Shown here piece after piece: positions 15,724 to 24,081 of a stretch of 29,719 nt of DNA. Location of the stretch: the NCBI GenBank assembly GCA_023411175.1, contig JAEYPB010000050.1, positions 1 to 29,719 of the forward strand, read 5' to 3'. The position numbers were made by a program, and so were the translations under genes. This stretch comes from Bacillota bacterium. GTDB lineage: Bacteria; Bacillota; Clostridia; Christensenellales; Aristaeellaceae. Position 1 is the first letter of the stretch; each line of letters begins with the position of its first letter. A model generated the notes under the pieces. The model was not told where the DNA came from. It did no database searches and saw only the letters and a list, made by a program, of their open reading frames with translations.

Positions 15724-17091
15724 ATGCGGTTGACGCCCTCCCGGATTGTTGCGCTGAGTTTTTTCCTGGTCATCACGGTCGGCGGGCTGATTCTGAGCCT
15801 TCCGATTTCCCAGGCTCCAGGGGTTCGCGTTGAGCCGCTGGACGCGTTCTTCACGTCGTCTTCGGCGGTCTGTGTAACGGGGCTCGTCACCGTCACCACG
15901 GCAACTTCCTGGAGCATCTTCGGCAAAGTCGTGATACTGCTGCTGATCCAGATCGGCGGCTTGAGCTTTACCACGCTGTTCATGCTGGTGATGGTGCAGC
16001 TGGGCCGCAAAGTGACGCTGAAGGCTCGGCTGAACCTTCAGGCGTCGTTCAACGCCAACGACCTGAGCGGCATGGTCAAGATGCTGCTGCTCGTGATCCG
16101 GGGCACGTTCCTGGCGGAGGGGATCGGCGCCGCCTGCCTCACCGGTTTCTTCCTCAGGCAGGGCATGGGCTTGTCCAGATCCGTCTTCTACGGGGTGTTC
16201 CATTCGATTTCCGCCTTCTGCAACGCCGGATTTGACCTGATCGGCGAGGCGAGTTTTATCCCCTATGCGGACAGGACGTTCTTCAACTTCATCATCACGA
16301 CGCTGATCATCACGGGCGGCATTGGCTTCACCGTGTGGCGGGACATCTACGTGAAGATCAAATTCCGCCTGGCGCCCAACTTGAAGCGCAAGATCCATTT
16401 GACGACCCACTCCAAAATGGCGCTGGTTTCAACCGCGTTCCTCATCTTGTTTGGAATGCTCTTCTTCTTCGCAAACGAATACGATAACCCCGGTACGCTG
16501 GGGCCGATGCCGGTGGGCGAAAAGCTGCTGGCGTCCTACTTCCAGTCGGTGACGCTGCGCACGGCTGGTTTTGCCACGATATCGCAGGACGCGATGAAGG
16601 AAGGCTCGAAGCTGATGAGTTCGGTCATGATGCTGATCGGCGGCTCCCCCGGCGGCACGGCGGGCGGCATGAAGACGGTCACGCTCATGGTGCTTCTGCT
16701 CGGCGTTTGGGGTACGCTCCGGGGCGATGGTCGGCTCAACGTATTTCAGCGGTCGCTGCCCATACAATCGCTGCAAAAGGCGCTAACCGTCGTCGTCGCG
16801 ATGGTGTTTCTGTGGTTTGCGGGCTCGCTGGCGCTTTCGTTTACCGAGGCCAACGCCGCCTTCCCCCACGGCGCGGCGGAGATCATGTTCGAGGTCTCCT
16901 CGGCGCTGGGTACCGTGGGCCTGACAACCGGCCTTACGCCGTACCTGTCCTCGGCAGGCAAGGTAATCCTGATCCTTTTGATGTACATCGGGCGCATCGG
17001 CCCGCTGACCTTGGTCGTATCCGCCTCGCACCGCACGGCGAGCGTCAGCGACCGCATTCACTACCCCAATGAAGACGTGCTGATCGGCTGA
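15724..17091 (+). CDS. ktrB: Potassium uptake channel subunit KtrB/TrkH
   Basis: A 455-residue membrane protein of the KtrB/TrkH family, which imports K+ through a dimeric channel gated by KtrA. The four pore repeats each show a selectivity-filter glycine: SAVCVTGL near 47-54, SAFCNAGFDL near 162-171, RTAGFAT near 279-285 and SALGTVGLTTG near 392-402. The intramembrane gating loop is visible as GGSPGGTAGGMKT near 302-314. The chosen start is ATG 15724, with GGAG seven bases upstream, giving the usual KtrB opening (RLTPSRIVALSFF). An in-frame GTG at 15676 would add 16 residues but has no good ribosome site. ktrA follows after 16 nt. Confidence 0.93.
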   Translation: MRLTPSRIVALSFFLVITVGGLILSLPISQAPGVRVEPLDAFFTSSSAVCVTGLVTVTTATSWSIFGKVVILLLIQIGGLSFTTLFMLVMVQLGRKVTLKARLNLQASFNANDLSGMVKMLLLVIRGTFLAEGIGAACLTGFFLRQGMGLSRSVFYGVFHSISAFCNAGFDLIGEASFIPYADRTFFNFIITTLIITGGIGFTVWRDIYVKIKFRLAPNLKRKIHLTTHSKMALVSTAFLILFGMLFFFANEYDNPGTLGPMPVGEKLLASYFQSVTLRTAGFATISQDAMKEGSKLMSSVMMLIGGSPGGTAGGMKTVTLMVLLLGVWGTLRGDGRLNVFQRSLPIQSLQKALTVVVAMVFLWFAGSLALSFTEANAAFPHGAAEIMFEVSSALGTVGLTTGLTPYLSSAGKVILILLMYIGRIGPLTLVVSASHRTASVSDRIHYPNEDVLIG

Positions 17092-17107
17092 CGAGGAGGA
17101 AAGCGCC

Positions 17108-17755
17108 ATGAGAAAAATTACCGTGAGCAGAGACACCCAGTTCGCCATTCTGGGGCTTGGGAAGTTCGGCCGCTCTATTGCGGCGACGCTCTACGAAAAC
17201 GGCTTCAACGTGCTGTGCTGCGACCTGCGCGAAAACATCGTCCATGAAGCCGCGGACTTTGCCACCCATATCGTGCAGGCCGACGCTTCCGACAAGGCGG
17301 TTCTGGAAAAGCTGGGGATTTCCAACTTCGACGTGGTGGTGATCTCCTTCAGCGCCGACTTCGAAGCCGCCGCGGTCACCGCGACGATCCTGAAGGAGAT
17401 GAACGTTCCGTTCATCGTGGCCAAGGCCAACGGAATCCGCCAGAAGCAGATTCTCGAGTCCATCGGCGTCGACCGGGTCGTGCTGCCCGAGCGCGAGATG
17501 GGCGAGCGCATCGCCTACGGCCTGATCACCAACGATCTGATGGAATCGATCCACCGATCCGACCGGTACGACATCATCGAGATGAAACCGCTGCCCGAAT
17601 GGATCGGAAAAACCCTCGCCAAACTGCGCCTGCGCCAGACGGAGATGATGAACATCCTGATGATCATCCGGGACGGCGAGGTTCTGGCGGCGCTGGACGC
17701 CCAGACGGTGCTGCAGAAGGACGACGACCTGATCGTTCTGAAATCGCGCTTCTGA
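17108..17755 (+). CDS. ktrA: Potassium channel regulatory subunit KtrA (RCK domains)
   Basis: KtrA (215 residues) forms the cytoplasmic octameric ring that opens KtrB when ATP is bound. The RCK_N Rossmann fold has the glycine motif GLGKFG at 16-21 and the acidic D39 that typically marks the end of the second strand, followed by QADASD. The RCK_C domain occupies about 140-215, where c-di-AMP binds in characterised Bacillota homologues. GAGGAGG lies seven to eight bases before the ATG. It is coupled in one transcript with ktrB and ends before a strong bidirectional terminator. Confidence 0.94.
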   Translation: MRKITVSRDTQFAILGLGKFGRSIAATLYENGFNVLCCDLRENIVHEAADFATHIVQADASDKAVLEKLGISNFDVVVISFSADFEAAAVTATILKEMNVPFIVAKANGIRQKQILESIGVDRVVLPEREMGERIAYGLITNDLMESIHRSDRYDIIEMKPLPEWIGKTLAKLRLRQTEMMNILMIIRDGEVLAALDAQTVLQKDDDLIVLKSRF

Positions 17756-17818
17756 CGCATGCCGGTAGCCAAGCGCTTCCGTATGGGGTGCGCGTTTCCT
17801 CTACCTATCATCACCAAT

Positions 17819-17852
17819 AAAAACTGCTCCGGCGGAGGCCGGAGCAGTTTTT
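17819..17852. terminator. Bidirectional terminator between ktrA and the fucosidase gene
   Basis: A perfect stem AAAAACTGCTCCGGC / GCCGGAGCAGTTTTT with a GGAG loop has a T-run on both strands. It serves the converging ktrBA and fucoside transcripts. Confidence 0.93.
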
Positions 17853-17871
17853 ACCTGTACTCGTTATCGGA

Positions 17872-19146
17872 TCAGTCGCGGAAGAAGTCCGGCAGCTTCA
17901 CGTGGACGGGGTATTCGTCCCGGACCTCGACCGGAAGCGCGGCGTCGGTTATCGGCAGCTTTACGCTGGCCGTCCCCACCGCAAGGCCGTCCACGATGGC
18001 GTAGAGATCCCGCCCTTTGCGGGTGTAGAAGGCCGTCGCGCCGTTTTCCAGTTGGTCCTGCTGGCGCTCCGCCCACGCCCGGGTAGCGTAGATCGCCTCG
18101 CCGTGCTGCTTCATCCACGCGCCCAATTTTTTCAGCCGGTCGACCTGTATCTCCGGGATGGTGCCGTCCGCCCTCGGGCCGACGTTGATCAGAAGGTTGC
18201 CGTTGTGGCTGACGTACTCGGCCAGGATGCGCACAAGGTTCCGCCCGGAGAGGACAGTCTCGTCCCCTTCGTTCTGGTTGTAACCGAACGAAAGGCCCAG
18301 GCCCCGGCACATCTCCCACTTCTTGTTAAGCGTCCGCGCGCCGTGCAGGTATTCAGCGGTCGTATAGTCGCAGAAGTCCGCGTCCCACCGGTCGTCGATC
18401 ACGCCTTCGGGCACGGTGTTGTAGTAGTGGGCGAACAGGTGCGGTAGGTCCATGCGCCCCTTCTCCGGCCATCCGATGTCGTTCCACAAGACCGACGGTT
18501 TGTAGCGGTCCACCAACTCCAGCGCCTGATTGTACGAATAGTCCGAAAACGCGTAGGTGTGGTTGTAGTTGTCCTCATTGGTGTGGCGAAGCCGCGGGCG
18601 GTCAAAGGTCGTCCAGTCGAAAAGGCCCGAGAAGTACGTGCCCATCTTGAGGCCCTCGGCGCGAACCGCCTGTGTCAGGTCCCCCACCAAATCCCGCTTC
18701 GGCCCGAGTTTGACGGAATTGTAATCGGTGTACTTCGACGGGAACAGGCAGAAGCCGTCGTGATGCTTGGTAGTCAGCACGACATAGCCCGCGCCCGCCT
18801 CTCGGAACAGCTTCGCCCACTGTGCCGGGTTCCACTTTTCGCAGGTAAATTTCTCCGTGAAGCGTTCATAGGGGAAGTCCTTGCCGTAGGTCTCCTCGTG
18901 GTGCCTGCGGGCGGGCGAATCCGGGATGCGGATGGTGTTCAGGTACCACTCCGCGTAGGGGTTATGCTTGTGCCACTCCTCGGCGGACGGCTCGCCGCCC
19001 AGCTCCCAAGTGACCTCCGCCCAAGCCGGAACCGAGTACAGCCCCCAGTGGATGAAGATGCCCAGCTTGCAGTCGTCATACCATGCGGGCAGCGCATGCG
19101 TTTTGACGCTCTCCCAAGTCGGCTCAAAGAAGCGCTTGTTTTCCAT
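17872..19146 (-). CDS. Alpha-L-fucosidase, GH29 (Thermotoga-type)
   Basis: A cytoplasmic GH29 retaining alpha-L-fucosidase of 424 residues that releases L-fucose from fucosylated oligosaccharides. Family landmarks are GIFIHWGLYSVPAW at 29-42, TKHHDGF at 126-132 and the nucleophile D223 in VLWNDIGWP. A probable acid/base E265 sits in TTAEY, and a WE...GLGLSFGYN motif at 277-290. The WND and TAEY placements closely match the Thermotoga maritima enzyme, whose D224 and E266 do these jobs. There is no signal peptide. It is the last gene of the minus-strand operon, 59 nt after the other fucosidase. Closing beta-strands from about 355 resemble the family's C-terminal domain. Confidence 0.93.
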   Translation of the reverse strand: MENKRFFEPTWESVKTHALPAWYDDCKLGIFIHWGLYSVPAWAEVTWELGGEPSAEEWHKHNPYAEWYLNTIRIPDSPARRHHEETYGKDFPYERFTEKFTCEKWNPAQWAKLFREAGAGYVVLTTKHHDGFCLFPSKYTDYNSVKLGPKRDLVGDLTQAVRAEGLKMGTYFSGLFDWTTFDRPRLRHTNEDNYNHTYAFSDYSYNQALELVDRYKPSVLWNDIGWPEKGRMDLPHLFAHYYNTVPEGVIDDRWDADFCDYTTAEYLHGARTLNKKWEMCRGLGLSFGYNQNEGDETVLSGRNLVRILAEYVSHNGNLLINVGPRADGTIPEIQVDRLKKLGAWMKQHGEAIYATRAWAERQQDQLENGATAFYTRKGRDLYAIVDGLAVGTASVKLPITDAALPVEVRDEYPVHVKLPDFFRD

Positions 19147-19205
19147 AGTCCCAATCCTTTCCCCATTGCACGGGCGGCACGCCCGCGTACTTCTTGGATT
19201 TCGGG

Positions 19206-20687
19206 TCAGTCGATCTCGATCTCAAAGCCCACGGGGTAGCCGTCGTCGGCCTCCGCGCCGATGCGAAGGGTCATGGCCGCCTCGTCCCGCTCGTATGGAA
19301 CGTCGCCGCCGCCCAGCCGCGTCACGCGCTTCACATCGTAATCCGCGTCGTCTTCAAAGCATCGGGCAAGCGCCTTCAGGCGCACAACGCCGTCCGCCGG
19401 GCGCTTCATGCAGAAGGCGTAGATCTTCCCGGGCTTATAGGTGTAGCGGATGTCCTCCGGGGTAAAGGGCTCGCGGTTGGTGTCGGAGAACGCGCCCTCT
19501 TTGATCTTTGTCGGACCTTCGCCGAATTTCACCCACGGGCGGGTGCCGTAGATGCCCTCGCCGTTGATCTTGAGCCACTTGCCGATCTCGAGCAGCACAT
19601 GCCGGTCCTCGTCGGTAATCGTGCCGTCCGCGCGGGGCCCGACGTTTAGGAGCAGCACGCCGTTCTTGCTGACGATGTCGACGAGATCCCCCACGATGTC
19701 CTCGGGGTTTTTGAAGTCGTTGTTCTCCGTATAGCCCCAGGAATTCTTTGCGATGGCGGTATCCGTCTGCCAGAGCCGCGGCCGGACGGCCTCCAGCTGC
19801 CCGCGCTCCACATCGAACACGGCGCTGCCCAACATGTAGGAGGCGTACTTGTAGTTGATGGCCACCCCCTCGCCCCATTCGGCGGCGCGGTTATAGTAGT
19901 AGGCGGCAAACATCCGAAGGTAGGGCCTGAAGGCTACCTGCTGAATCCACCAGTCGAACCAGACGACCTTCGGCCGGTAGTTGTCCACGAGCTCGCAGAG
20001 CCTGGCCAGCCAATTATTGAGGTGCGCCGCGGGCGGCACCGGCGCGTACAGGTCGTGCTTCGCGCGCTGGGACTCCTCATAGGGAACCTGCAGGTCGTAG
20101 AAATCAGGATTCCCGGGAACGTCCGAATCGAAGTTCAGCCCGCCGTTGAAGAACCAGCAGTGCTCCGCCCGGTGATCGGATACGCAGAGCCGGATACCCC
20201 GCGCCTCCGCCTCCCGCTTGAGTTCGCCCAGCACGTCCCGCTTCGGCCCCATTTCGGTTGCATTCCAACGGGACAGCCCGCTTTTGTACATCTGAAAGCC
20301 GTCGTGGTGCTCGGCCACGGGCATCACGTACTTCGCGCCCGCGTCCTCAAAAAGCTGCATCCATTCGGCGGCGTCGAACTTTTCCGCCTTGAACATCGGG
20401 ATGAAGTCCTTGTACCCGAAATCCTTCTGGCTTCCGTAGGTCTTAATGTGGTGGTCGAACTCCGGCGTGCCCTCAATGTACATGTGCCGGGGGTACCACT
20501 CGTTGCCGAACGCCGGGACGGAATACACGCCCCAATGGACGAAGATGCCGAATTTGGCGTCCTCGTACCATTTGGGGGGCTGGTAGTCGCAAAGCGAATC
20601 CCAGGTGTCCGTAAACGGCCCGCGGGCGATGACCTCCTCCACCCGGTCCAGAATCTCCTTTTGAAGCGCGGCCTGTTCGTTCGTCAT
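19206..20687 (-). CDS. Alpha-L-fucosidase, GH29 (second, divergent subtype)
   Basis: A second GH29-type enzyme, 493 residues, without a signal peptide. Landmarks are GIFVHWGVYSVPAF at 47-60, AEHHDGFQMY at 125-134 and the predicted nucleophile D245 in VVWFDWW. GPKRDVLGEL follows the HHD motif as in its neighbour. The acid/base is not obvious; E294 in FDVERG is a candidate. WFD instead of WND and a different region after the nucleophile set it apart from the 17872-19146 gene, so linkage preference probably differs. The start is ATG 20687, nine bases after GGGAGGG; the upstream in-frame TTG overlaps that site. The gene follows two sugar permease genes, supporting action on imported oligosaccharides. 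Confidence 0.92.
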   Translation of the reverse strand: MTNEQAALQKEILDRVEEVIARGPFTDTWDSLCDYQPPKWYEDAKFGIFVHWGVYSVPAFGNEWYPRHMYIEGTPEFDHHIKTYGSQKDFGYKDFIPMFKAEKFDAAEWMQLFEDAGAKYVMPVAEHHDGFQMYKSGLSRWNATEMGPKRDVLGELKREAEARGIRLCVSDHRAEHCWFFNGGLNFDSDVPGNPDFYDLQVPYEESQRAKHDLYAPVPPAAHLNNWLARLCELVDNYRPKVVWFDWWIQQVAFRPYLRMFAAYYYNRAAEWGEGVAINYKYASYMLGSAVFDVERGQLEAVRPRLWQTDTAIAKNSWGYTENNDFKNPEDIVGDLVDIVSKNGVLLLNVGPRADGTITDEDRHVLLEIGKWLKINGEGIYGTRPWVKFGEGPTKIKEGAFSDTNREPFTPEDIRYTYKPGKIYAFCMKRPADGVVRLKALARCFEDDADYDVKRVTRLGGGDVPYERDEAAMTLRIGAEADDGYPVGFEIEID

Positions 20688-20738
20688 GGTAGAAAACCCT
20701 CCCAAGTTACTTTGTGGCGCATGCGCGCCGACGCCCGG

Positions 20739-21563
20739 TCATCCCTTGACGGAGCCGGCGACCATGCCCTTCTGCACCTTTTCATGGAACAGGATGTAGA
20801 GAATGACCATCGGCAGCACCGCGACGATGATCGACGCGAACACCGGGCCCATCCGGGTCACGCGCTCGCCGGTAAAGAACATCAGCGCCCGGGAAACCGG
20901 GAAGAGCGCCTTGTTGTTGAGCAGGATGACCGAGAACACCAGCTCGCTGTAGCCGTAGATGAACGAGAGGATGGCCACGGTGCTGAGGATCGGCGACGAC
21001 ACCGGCGTGATGATCCGAAACAGCGTGCCCGGCAGGCTGCAGCCGTCGATGATGGCGGCCTCGTCCAGCTCCCGGGATACGCCCGAAATGTAGCCGGTGA
21101 TCAGGAAGATCGCCTGCGGAAGCTGGAACGCCGCGTAAACGAGGATGATAAAGGGGAAGTTGTCCGTCGCCTTGAGCGACGCGGCGATCTTGGAAATCGG
21201 AATGATGGTCGCGTGCACCGGCAGCATCAGCCCTGTGAGGAAGAAAAGGTACAACGGCTTTATGAAGAAGAACTTCTGCCGCGCCAGGATGTAGGACGCG
21301 AGGAGCGACACAAGGACCACGACCGCCGTGGTTCCGAGGCCCAGAATGAGAGAGTTGGCGACGCTTGCCAGAATATTCGCGTCGATCAGCGCGTCGCGGT
21401 AGTTTTCAAACAGCCACTCGGTGGGCAGAAAGAGCGAACCCCCGAAGATGTCCGAGTTGGACTTGAACGACGAGAGGAGCGTCGTGAGCAGCGGGATAAG
21501 GGTTGCCAGCGCCCAGAAAACGGCGAAGGCGTAGGTTACGGCCCTGAAAGGCTTGTTTTTCAT
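20739..21563 (-). CDS. ABC sugar transporter permease, MalG type
   Basis: A 274-residue inner permease subunit of a carbohydrate ABC importer (CUT1 class). Six membrane spans are visible, the first at about 9-31. The EAA loop that contacts the ATPase is ELDEAAIIDGCSLPGTLF near 185. The C-terminus (HEKVQKGMVAGSVKG) is typical of MalG-type subunits. The start is ATG 21563, preceded by GAGGTG; a GTG at 21572 would overlap this site. It follows the partner permease by 10 nt. No ATPase gene is in the operon, so a shared MsmK-like ATPase elsewhere is likely. Confidence 0.92.
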   Translation of the reverse strand: MKNKPFRAVTYAFAVFWALATLIPLLTTLLSSFKSNSDIFGGSLFLPTEWLFENYRDALIDANILASVANSLILGLGTTAVVVLVSLLASYILARQKFFFIKPLYLFFLTGLMLPVHATIIPISKIAASLKATDNFPFIILVYAAFQLPQAIFLITGYISGVSRELDEAAIIDGCSLPGTLFRIITPVSSPILSTVAILSFIYGYSELVFSVILLNNKALFPVSRALMFFTGERVTRMGPVFASIIVAVLPMVILYILFHEKVQKGMVAGSVKG

Positions 21564-21573
21564 GCTCGCCACC

Positions 21574-22452
21574 TCAATCGTCCTGGGTCAGGATTCGGTT
21601 GATCACAAGGCTGAGCACGAGGCCCAGCACCAGGATGATCGTGCCGACGGCGTTGCCCATGCCAAAGTACCGGTAGGTAAACGCCTGGCTGTACAGAAAC
21701 GTCGCCGGCATTTCACTCGTCTGGTTGGGGCCGCCCCGCGTCATCGCGTAGATCAGGTCGAAGGCCTTCAGGCAGCCGGTCACACACATCACGGAGAACA
21801 CCTTGAAGGAATTCTTGGTCAGCGGCAGCGTGATGTAGCGTATCCGCTGCCAGCCGCTCGTGCCGTCGATCTGCGCCGCCTCGTAGAGTGTTTCGTCGAT
21901 GGCCACCAGCCCCGCGGCGAAGATCAGCATGTTGAGCCCCGCGTAGATCCATTCGTTGACGAGCGTCACCACCACCACGTTGACGGTGGGGATCGCCAGC
22001 CACGCAATGGCGAAGCGCTCAAGCCCCATGTTTCTGAGGATTGCGTTGACAAGCCCCCAGTTGGGCTCCAGCATGTACACCCACATGAGGCCCACGGCGG
22101 TGATGGGCAGCATCACCGGCATGAAATACGCGGTCTTGTAGAAGCGGACGCCCTTGATGTTCGAAGTGATGATGAGCGCCAGGATGAACGACAGCGGCAT
22201 CAATACCAGAAAACCGCCGGCCATCAGAATCAGCGAATTGCCCAGGCTCCTCCAGAAAAGCGGGTTGGCGAAGGTCGCGACGTAGTTGCTCACACCCACC
22301 GGCTTCATCGGCGCGCCGGCAATGCCCTTCCACGAGAAGAAGGACTGGTAAATCGCCTGGATGATCGGCGTGAGCAGAAGGAGGCAGAAGATCGCCAGCG
22401 CCGGAAGCAGGAACAGTACGGAATAGAGAAGCGTGTGCTGTCTTTGTCGCAC
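21574..22452 (-). CDS. ABC sugar transporter permease, MalF type
   Basis: The 292-residue partner permease of the same CUT1 importer. Spans begin at about 9-30 after a short basic N-terminus. The family's FFSWKG and GVSNYVATF elements occur near 38-60, and the EAA loop is LYEAAQIDGTSGWQRIRY near 191. The start is GTG, with GGAGGGG six bases upstream. The gene lies between the binding-protein gene and the second permease, the usual CUT1 order. Substrate is inferred from the two downstream fucosidases to be a fucosylated oligosaccharide. Confidence 0.92.
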   Translation of the reverse strand: MRQRQHTLLYSVLFLLPALAIFCLLLLTPIIQAIYQSFFSWKGIAGAPMKPVGVSNYVATFANPLFWRSLGNSLILMAGGFLVLMPLSFILALIITSNIKGVRFYKTAYFMPVMLPITAVGLMWVYMLEPNWGLVNAILRNMGLERFAIAWLAIPTVNVVVVTLVNEWIYAGLNMLIFAAGLVAIDETLYEAAQIDGTSGWQRIRYITLPLTKNSFKVFSVMCVTGCLKAFDLIYAMTRGGPNQTSEMPATFLYSQAFTYRYFGMGNAVGTIILVLGLVLSLVINRILTQDD

Positions 22453-22506
22453 GCCATCCCCTCCCCTTCATCGTGAATACGCGGGATTCCCCGCGCGCCG
22501 GCTTCG

Positions 22507-22534
22507 CCGGGCCGCCCCTCGCGGGGCGGCCCGG
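22507..22534 (-). terminator. Strong hairpin between binding-protein and permease genes
   Basis: A perfect 12-bp GC stem (CCGGGCCGCCCC / GGGGCGGCCCGG, 4-nt loop) starts eight bases after the binding-protein stop. It has no T-run. Such hairpins often stabilise the upstream message or cause partial termination, so that the binding protein is made in excess over the permeases. Confidence 0.7.
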
Positions 22535-22542
22535 TGCGGGCG

Positions 22543-23829
22543 TCACTTGTTCTGGATCTTGGCGACGATCTCCGCGCCGCACTGCTCGGGGGTGTTGCCG
22601 ATGAACAGGCCCTGGAGCGCCGCGCGCACGGTGTCCAGCATGTGGGACTCGGTGTCGTAGGTCTGCACGTCGTCGCGGAACTCCTTGCCCTCGGCCAGGA
22701 GCGCCTTGGCGTCGATGGTCAGGTGGTCGATGGAAACGCTGGGGTCGGACTCAAAGCTGACCGCGTAAACGCCGCCCTTGCAGTAAGCCTCGGCACCCCG
22801 GAAGAAATCCTGCGAGGTCAGGTACTTGACGACCTCGATGGAGGCCTCCACGGTGCCTTCGCGGTTGGAGATCGAGTAGGCTTCGGCGGTGCCGCCCTGG
22901 TAGCTTTCCTTGTACTCTTCCTTGATGTAGGGGAAGCGGGCAATGCCAATGTTGTCAAGGTCGCCCGCATAGTCCGCCACGATCTGCGGAATAAACCAGG
23001 TGCCGTTGAAGCGCATCGCGGTCTTGCCGGTCAGGAAGTCGGAGTCCTCGGTGTTGACGTCCACGCCGACCGCGTTGGGGCCAAAGTAGCCCTTGTCGTT
23101 GAATTCCTTGATGATGCCGTACAGCTCCAGCATCTCGGGCCCGTCGTACTTGAGCTTGCGGGCCGCCAGGTCTTCGACGGCCTGGGCGCCGTAGCTCTTC
23201 ATGATGAGGTTGTTGAAGAAATGGCCTGCGCGCCACACGTCCTTCTCGCCCAGTGTCATGGGCTGCTGGCCGTTGTCCAGCAGCGCCTGGCACATGTTGC
23301 GGAAATCCTCAAAGCTCTCCGGCGGGCCGTCAAAGCCGTTCTTCTCCAGCAGTTCCTTGTTGTAGTACAGGAACACCGAGTAGAACTGGCAGGGCACGCC
23401 GAAGGTGCCCGGATAATCGGCGAACTGCCACTTGGTGGCGGTGTCGCTGAGGAAGCTGGCCTTCCACTCGGGGTCGGCGTCCAGATAAGGCTGCACATCC
23501 ACCAGGATGCCCGCCTCCACGTAGTCGATGATCCGGCTTCCGCCGTATTCAATGAAGATCTCCGGCTGGGTGCCGGTGGCGATCTGGCTGCGGAGCTTGT
23601 CCAGATAGGCCGTCTCATCCGAGAGCGATTCGTCGACGATCGTGATTCCCCTGCCGGATTCGTTGAACTTCTTTACCTGTTCGCGCCAGTAGACGGAAAA
23701 GGGAGAGTCGTCGGACCATCGGGTCATGATGCGGATGTTGATGTTCTGCTCAGCGAGGGCAGCACCTCCGGAAAGCGTGAGCGAGAGGAGCAGGACGAGC
23801 GTCAGGGTCGTAGCGAGGATCCTTCTCAT
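22543..23829 (-). CDS. ABC transporter extracellular sugar-binding protein
   Basis: A 428-residue CUT1-type solute-binding protein that captures the sugar outside the membrane. A clear signal peptide covers residues 1-26 (basic MRR, a hydrophobic LTLVLLLSLTL core, and ALA before EQN). The mature part has the family fold, with IRIMTRWSDDSPF near 31 and FGVPCQFYSVFLYYNKELLEK near 145. There is no lipobox cysteine, which is unusual for a binding protein of a Gram-positive. The start is ATG 23829, with AAAGGAGA seven bases upstream; the ATG at 23847 would precede that site. Expression is probably set by the LacI operator about 85 bases upstream. Confidence 0.92.
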   Translation of the reverse strand: MRRILATTLTLVLLLSLTLSGGAALAEQNINIRIMTRWSDDSPFSVYWREQVKKFNESGRGITIVDESLSDETAYLDKLRSQIATGTQPEIFIEYGGSRIIDYVEAGILVDVQPYLDADPEWKASFLSDTATKWQFADYPGTFGVPCQFYSVFLYYNKELLEKNGFDGPPESFEDFRNMCQALLDNGQQPMTLGEKDVWRAGHFFNNLIMKSYGAQAVEDLAARKLKYDGPEMLELYGIIKEFNDKGYFGPNAVGVDVNTEDSDFLTGKTAMRFNGTWFIPQIVADYAGDLDNIGIARFPYIKEEYKESYQGGTAEAYSISNREGTVEASIEVVKYLTSQDFFRGAEAYCKGGVYAVSFESDPSVSIDHLTIDAKALLAEGKEFRDDVQTYDTESHMLDTVRAALQGLFIGNTPEQCGAEIVAKIQNK

Positions 23830-23913
23830 GATACTTCTCCTTTCCATTGTCCGCTAGATCTCCAAACAACAGGGCGCACCCTGTCAATGGCTGGTTCGAA
23901 CGATTCAGAAGAA

Positions 23914-23940
23914 CGAAACGTTTCGCTTTTGGACATGATA
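23914..23940 (-). promoter_or_regulatory. Promoter and LacI-type operator of the fucoside operon
   Basis: The perfect 12-bp palindrome CGAAACGTTTCG (23914-23925) has the central CG typical of LacI-family operators. On the minus strand it lies nine bases after a -10-like TATCAT (23940-23935), so it would cover about +3 to +14. No clear -35 is seen. The encoded LacI-type protein next door is the likely ligand. The remainder of 23830-24081 holds no gene; a weak CCCCG/CGGGG hairpin after the lacI stop has no T-run. Confidence 0.72.
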
Positions 23941-24081
23941 AAGAGTGCCGATCCCGTGGAATATCAATGGAGCGGAGCCTTGAATTATCTTCCGAAGAAG
24001 TGCCGGTGATTTTTATTCTGGGAGGCCGCGTCATTCGGGAGAGCCCCGACGCCGCCGGGGACCATGGTTTCGAACAGGCCG

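Noticed and set aside
15466..16410. 314-residue minus-strand open frame opposite ktrB
   Set aside because: It crosses the cheX terminator and ktr promoter and lies over KtrB filter motifs; its composition is typical of an antisense shadow.
20022..24009. Long plus-strand open frames opposite the fucosidase, permease and binding-protein genes
   Set aside because: All are antisense to clear minus-strand genes with good ribosome sites. The translations are charged low-complexity sequence with no recognisable motif.
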